From Methanomassiliicoccus sp. UBA386 (GTDB lineage: Archaea; Thermoplasmatota; Thermoplasmata; Methanomassiliicoccales; Methanomassiliicoccaceae), in contig DAGU01000078.1 of assembly GCA_002498285.1 (NCBI GenBank), positions 15,424 through 24,881 on the forward strand: DNA of 9,458 nt, given 5' to 3'. The notes under the pieces were generated by a model. It was not told where the DNA came from, made no database searches, and saw nothing but the letters and a program-made list of their open reading frames with translations. Numbering within the stretch: position 1 is the stretch's first letter; the number at the start of each line of letters is the position of its first letter. Positions 6,526-9,458 of the stretch are shown here, piece by piece. A program made the translations under genes and the position numbers.

Positions 6526-7752
6526 CTAGGTGGTGTACTCAGCGTTGATCTTCACGTACTCGTAGCTGAGATCGCAGCCCCATGCCTCCGCCTGCCCCTT
6601 GCCCACGCCGAGGTCCAGGGTCATGACTATGCGCTTCTGGCTGAGCAACTTCCGGGCCTGCACCTCACCTTCGCTGCACGGCGCAAGCTGAGGGCGCCCC
6701 CTCTCGAACAGCGATATGGTGGATCCCCCCGTGCCGATGGTGAGGCGGACGCGATCTATGTTGAAGGCGGCACCAGAATTGCCGAGCGCGGCCAGCACCC
6801 GGCCGAAGTTGGGGTCCGCGCCGAACACGGCGGTCTTGACCAGGCTGGACGATATGATCCAGCGGCCCGCCCGGCGGGCATCGGCGTGGTCCTTGGCGCC
6901 GGTGACCTTGAGCTCGATGAGCTTGGTGGCGCCCTCGCCGTCGGTGACGACCTGCTTGGCCAGGGACTGGGCGACCTTGGTGACGGCGTTCCAGAACTGG
7001 GTGTCGTCATCGACCGGAGGGCCTCCGGCGGCGCCATTGGCCATGAACGCGGAGATGTCATTGGTGCTCTGGTCGCCGTCCACGTTGATGACGTTGAAGC
7101 TCTTGTCGATGGCTTCCTGCCACCGCTCTTCCGGAGGGCGGGTGAGCACCGCATCGGTGGTGATGAATGACAGCGTGGTGGCGTGCTGCACCTTCATGGA
7201 CGGAGAGATCATTCCAGAGCCTTTGGCCATGCCCGCCACCGTTACCGTGGTGCCGTCCTTGAGCTTCAATTGTATGGCGGCCTCCTTGATCACCTTGTCA
7301 GTGGTGAGGATGGCCTGGGCGGCGCGGTGGTCGGCCTTCCTGCCCCTGGCCAGCTCCCCGGCGGCCTTGGTTATGCCAGCCGAGATCTTGTCCATGGGAA
7401 GGTAGCGTCCGATGACGCCCGTCGACGACACGCCGATCTCCGACGGGTCGAGGTCAAGCGCCTTGGCGGTCAGCTCGGCCATGGCGCGGGCGTCCTCAAG
7501 GCCCTGCTGGCCAGTGATGGCGTTGGCGTTGCCGCTGTTGACCACGAATGCCCGGATGTCGTTGTTCTCCCTGGCGACCATGTATTCCACGGGGGCCGCG
7601 CGCATCCTGTTCTGGGTGTACGTGACCGCCCCCATTGTGGGACGTTCAGAATATATCAGGGCCAGGTCCAGCCTTTCCCTCTTGATCCCGCAGTGCACCC
7701 CTGCGGCCATCCAGCCGAGGGGAGTGGTAACGCCGCCGTTTATCTTCTTCAT
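6526..7752 (-). CDS. argJ: Glutamate N-acetyltransferase (bifunctional ornithine/amino-acid acetyltransferase type)
   Basis: A 408-residue Ntn-like, self-cleaving enzyme. It moves the acetyl group from N-acetylornithine to glutamate, releasing ornithine; bifunctional members also use acetyl-CoA, which cannot be read from sequence. Motifs: GGVTTPLGWMAAGVHCG at the N-terminus, FVVNSGNANAITG (69-81), SSTGVIGRYLP (109-119), AKGSGMISPSM (176-186), INVDGDQSTND (222-232), FGADPNFGRV (310-319), and a C-terminal AWGCDLSYEYVKINAEY. The predicted cleavage is before Thr192, in HATTLSFITTDA. Compared with the usual GMIxPNMATML arrangement, four residues (KVQH, 187-190) separate the Met from the Ala-Thr pair. 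GGAG sits 7 bases before the ATG. It follows argC by 11 bases and ends in TAG, the only TAG stop seen among complete genes here. Confidence 0.95.
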   Translation of the reverse strand: MKKINGGVTTPLGWMAAGVHCGIKRERLDLALIYSERPTMGAVTYTQNRMRAAPVEYMVARENNDIRAFVVNSGNANAITGQQGLEDARAMAELTAKALDLDPSEIGVSSTGVIGRYLPMDKISAGITKAAGELARGRKADHRAAQAILTTDKVIKEAAIQLKLKDGTTVTVAGMAKGSGMISPSMKVQHATTLSFITTDAVLTRPPEERWQEAIDKSFNVINVDGDQSTNDISAFMANGAAGGPPVDDDTQFWNAVTKVAQSLAKQVVTDGEGATKLIELKVTGAKDHADARRAGRWIISSSLVKTAVFGADPNFGRVLAALGNSGAAFNIDRVRLTIGTGGSTISLFERGRPQLAPCSEGEVQARKLLSQKRIVMTLDLGVGKGQAEAWGCDLSYEYVKINAEYTT

Positions 7753-7763
7753 TTATCTTCTCC

Positions 7764-8780
7764 TTATACTCCGAGTCCGGGAAAATCCAGGCCAGTGGCC
7801 TCATCAAATTTGAACAATATATTGGCGTTCTGCACCGCCTGCCCCGCCGCTCCCTTGACCAGATTGTCCAGCGCGGCCATGGCCACCACGGTGGAGCCGA
7901 CCACCTCGAACCCCACCTCGCAGAAGTTGGAGCCGACCGTGGCCGGTATGGCGGGCACGCTGGTGAAATGCACGAAGCGCTCCTCATCATACACTGACCG
8001 GTATGCCATGGCTACCTCCTCCATAGTGACACCGTCCACCAGGGTGGCATAGCTGGTGGTGAGCATGCCACGGACGATGGGAAGAAGGTGGGGAGTGAAA
8101 ATCACATCTATATCCTTTCCGGTCAGGCCATCGACCACTCCTTTTATCTCCGGGGTGTGCCGATGGGTGCCGACCTTGTAGGGCGTGATCGACACCGCGC
8201 AGTTGGGGTGGTGGGTCGACCTGGTCGGCTCCTGTCCGGCCCCCGAGGTGCCGCTCTTGGCGTCCACGATGATCTTGCCTTCCACCAGGCCCTTCTCCAG
8301 CAGGGGCGCCAGCGACAGTATGGTGCAGGTCGGATAGCAGCCCGGGTTGGCCACCAGGTCCGCTCCCGCGATGTCGTCGCGGAACAGCTCCGGAAGGCCG
8401 TAGACGGCCTTCGACAGGTTGACCGCATCAGAATGCTGGTGTCCGTACCATTCTTCATACACCGCAGGGTCCTTGAGGCGATAGTCGGCGCTGAGATCGA
8501 TGACCTTGATGCCCCTCTCCATCAGCTGCGGGACGAGACGCATGGATGCCGTGTGCGGCGTCGCCAGAAAAACGACGTCGAAGTCCCCGTTCTCCGGAAG
8601 CCTCTCCACGAACTCCAGTCCGGTGAAGCCCCTGAGGAAGGGCATGGCCTCGGCTATGGGTCTTCCGGCGTTCTGGCGAGAGGTCATCGCCTCCAGGGAG
8701 ATGCCGGGGTGCCGGCTAAGGATGCGGGCTAGTTCACCACCGGTGTATCCGGAACCTCCTATCACTGCGGCCTTGATCAT
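7764..8780 (-). CDS. argC: N-acetyl-gamma-glutamyl-phosphate reductase
   Basis: The 338-residue NADPH-dependent dehydrogenase reduces N-acetylglutamyl-5-phosphate to the 5-semialdehyde. The N-terminal dinucleotide-binding region shows AAVIGGSGYTGGEL (Gly-rich loop 8-15). FLATPHTAS and VIDLSADYRLKD (94-104) follow. ANPGCYPT carries the catalytic Cys148, which forms the thioester. DAKSGTSGAG (173-182) and GTHRHTPEI with His208 as likely acid-base residue complete the active site. The length matches type 1 ArgC. It is the first gene of the argCJBD operon. GGAG (8793-8796) is the only clear ribosome binding site, but its 12-base distance from the ATG is long. No other start fits, because the dinucleotide-binding strand begins at residue 3. 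Divergent argG shares its upstream region. Confidence 0.96.
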   Translation of the reverse strand: MIKAAVIGGSGYTGGELARILSRHPGISLEAMTSRQNAGRPIAEAMPFLRGFTGLEFVERLPENGDFDVVFLATPHTASMRLVPQLMERGIKVIDLSADYRLKDPAVYEEWYGHQHSDAVNLSKAVYGLPELFRDDIAGADLVANPGCYPTCTILSLAPLLEKGLVEGKIIVDAKSGTSGAGQEPTRSTHHPNCAVSITPYKVGTHRHTPEIKGVVDGLTGKDIDVIFTPHLLPIVRGMLTTSYATLVDGVTMEEVAMAYRSVYDEERFVHFTSVPAIPATVGSNFCEVGFEVVGSTVVAMAALDNLVKGAAGQAVQNANILFKFDEATGLDFPGLGV

Positions 8781-8812
8781 GTAGTTGTATAGCTCCTTGC
8801 GTGGGGGTTCGG

Positions 8813-8835
8813 ATTAAATACGGTTCGATATTAAG
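8813..8835 (-). promoter_or_regulatory. Candidate TATA boxes of the argCJBD operon
   Basis: Two AT-rich boxes occur on the minus strand: TATTTAAT (8813-8820) and CTTAATATC (8827-8835). The farther one would start transcription near 8806 and keep the GGAG site (8793-8796) in the leader, so it is preferred. The nearer one would start near 8791 and lose that site. Prediction from spacing only. Confidence 0.45.
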
Positions 8836-8879
8836 TGTGATGACCCATATGAGACAAATGAGCCCCCGCATGTTGCACT

Positions 8880-8919
8880 GGGGACGGTCTGTCCCCCTGA
8901 GGCTCCCACTGTCTGACCG
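8880..8919. promoter_or_regulatory. Possible shared operator between argC and argG
   Basis: The region contains a perfect inverted repeat GGGGAC-5 bases-GTCCCC (8880-8885, 8891-8896). It also holds an imperfect direct repeat ACGGTCTGTCC / ACTGTCTGACC (8884-8894, 8908-8918; 9 of 11 bases equal) and an inverted pair CGGTC / GACCG (8885-8889, 8915-8919). The block lies almost midway between the argC-side box at 8827-8835 and the argG TATA box at 8963-8970, as a shared regulatory site for a divergent pair would. No specific regulator can be named. Confidence 0.35.
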
Positions 8920-8962
8920 TGGACGCGGCCGGCGCCGTTTGTCGGATGCCCTTCATTATACC

Positions 8963-8970
8963 TATATAAT
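8963..8970 (+). promoter_or_regulatory. TATA box of argG
   Basis: TATATAAT, the best archaeal TATA-like box in the window, lies in a locally AT-rich stretch 27 bases before the argG ATG at 8998. A start about 25 bases downstream gives a leader of only a few bases, consistent with the lack of a Shine-Dalgarno sequence before that ATG. Confidence 0.65.
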
Positions 8971-8997
8971 AAATCGAAAGTTAGCAGAAAGACCCCA

Positions 8998-9458
8998 ATG
9001 CATTGCATCAACGATCAGGATGGCAGGGAGATAGGGAACAAGAAGAAGATAGTTCTGGCATACTCCGGAGGGCTGGACACCTCGGTGGCCATAAGGTGGC
9101 TGAAGGACCGCTATGGCCTTGAGGTGGTGGCAGCATCCATCGATCTGGGCCAACCGGGCGATATCAAGGCGAACATCGAGCGCGCCAAGAGCATCGGCGC
9201 GGTGTCCGCCTATGCCGTCGACGCCAAGAAGGAGTTCACCGAGGATTACATCTGGCCGGCCCTCAGGGCCAATGCGCTGTACCAGGGAGCATATCCGCTC
9301 AGCACCGCCATCGCCCGGCCCCTGATCGCCAAGATCCTGGTCGACGTGGCCAGGCAGGAAGGGGCGCACTTCATCGCTCACGGCTGCACCGCCAAGGGCA
9401 ATGACCAGGTCCGCTTCGATGTCAGCATCGGGGCCCTGGCCCCCGGGCTGGGGATCAT
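8998..9458 (+). CDS. argG: Argininosuccinate synthase (partial, N-terminal third)
   Basis: The first 153 residues of a protein normally about 400 long; the rest lies beyond the right edge. The enzyme joins citrulline and aspartate with ATP to argininosuccinate in the penultimate step of arginine synthesis. Seen here: KKIVLAYSGGLDTSVAIRWL, the N-type ATP-pyrophosphatase loop (SGGLDTS), at about 17-36; VVAASIDLGQ; YIWPALRANALYQGAYPLSTAIARP, a conserved substrate-binding segment; and HGCTAKGNDQVRFD. The ATG at 8998 is the only possible start: no other ATG, GTG or TTG is in frame before the first strand. It adds a 15-residue polar extension (MHCINDQDGREIGNK). No Shine-Dalgarno precedes it, and the TATA box at 8963-8970 makes the message nearly leaderless. 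It is divergent from argC, so the two transcription units can share upstream control. Confidence 0.95.
   Translation, partial: MHCINDQDGREIGNKKKIVLAYSGGLDTSVAIRWLKDRYGLEVVAASIDLGQPGDIKANIERAKSIGAVSAYAVDAKKEFTEDYIWPALRANALYQGAYPLSTAIARPLIAKILVDVARQEGAHFIAHGCTAKGNDQVRFDVSIGALAPGLGI

Noticed and set aside
7183..8052. 289-codon open frame on the plus strand
   Set aside because: Antisense shadow spanning the argJ start and the argC end; no motifs, and it crosses the junction of two certain genes.
8926..8938. GC-rich self-complementary patch (GCGGCCGGCGCCG) as a terminator or hairpin
   Set aside because: It lies between divergent promoters, has no T-tract and no loop of reasonable size; GC-rich palindromic runs are expected by chance at this composition.

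Overview
The window looks like a chromosomal segment of a high-GC archaeon. The evidence is the archaeal ACT-domain regulator (COG2150 type), archaeal TATA-like boxes 25-35 bases ahead of several genes, apparently near-leaderless starts, and an ArgJ-based arginine pathway. A Thermoplasmatota archaeon, perhaps of the Methanomassiliicoccales, would fit. That placement is inference from protein style and base composition, not a search result. No RNA gene, CRISPR array, insertion sequence, phage gene or attachment site is visible. Most long open frames opposite the real genes are shadows caused by high GC.

Left part (1-4503). A class III PLP aminotransferase runs leftwards off the window edge (1-1184). 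Divergent from it is an unrecognised membrane-anchored, beta-rich exported protein with a Pro-Glu-rich tail (1286-2428). This converges on a COG2150-type ACT-domain regulator (2445-3128, minus strand). Divergent from the regulator is a two-gene cassette of six-TM proteins (3249-3872 and 3874-4503). The second of these carries a YjdF/DUF2238-like Asp/His/Glu motif set, and the first looks like a degenerate relative that has lost most of those residues.

Right part (4507-9458). A tight minus-strand operon argC-argJ-argB-argD (8780 down to 4507, gaps of 1-11 bases) encodes the cyclic acetyl pathway from glutamate to N-acetylornithine to ornithine. ArgJ recycles the acetyl group; ArgB phosphorylates N-acetylglutamate; ArgC reduces the phosphate; ArgD transaminates the semialdehyde. 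Divergent from argC, argG (argininosuccinate synthase) starts at 8998 and runs off the right edge. The argC-argG intergenic region holds TATA-like boxes for both directions and, midway between them, a set of small inverted and direct repeats that could be a shared operator. argF and argH are not in the window.

Points worth a second look are the possible argC/argG operator, a four-residue insertion at the ArgJ self-cleavage site, the lack of an arginine-sensing N-helix in ArgB, the four-cysteine cluster in the left aminotransferase, the tandem membrane-protein pair, and the TAG stop of argJ. I see a well-organised arginine locus with some unknown neighbours, and no clear evidence for a wholly new system.
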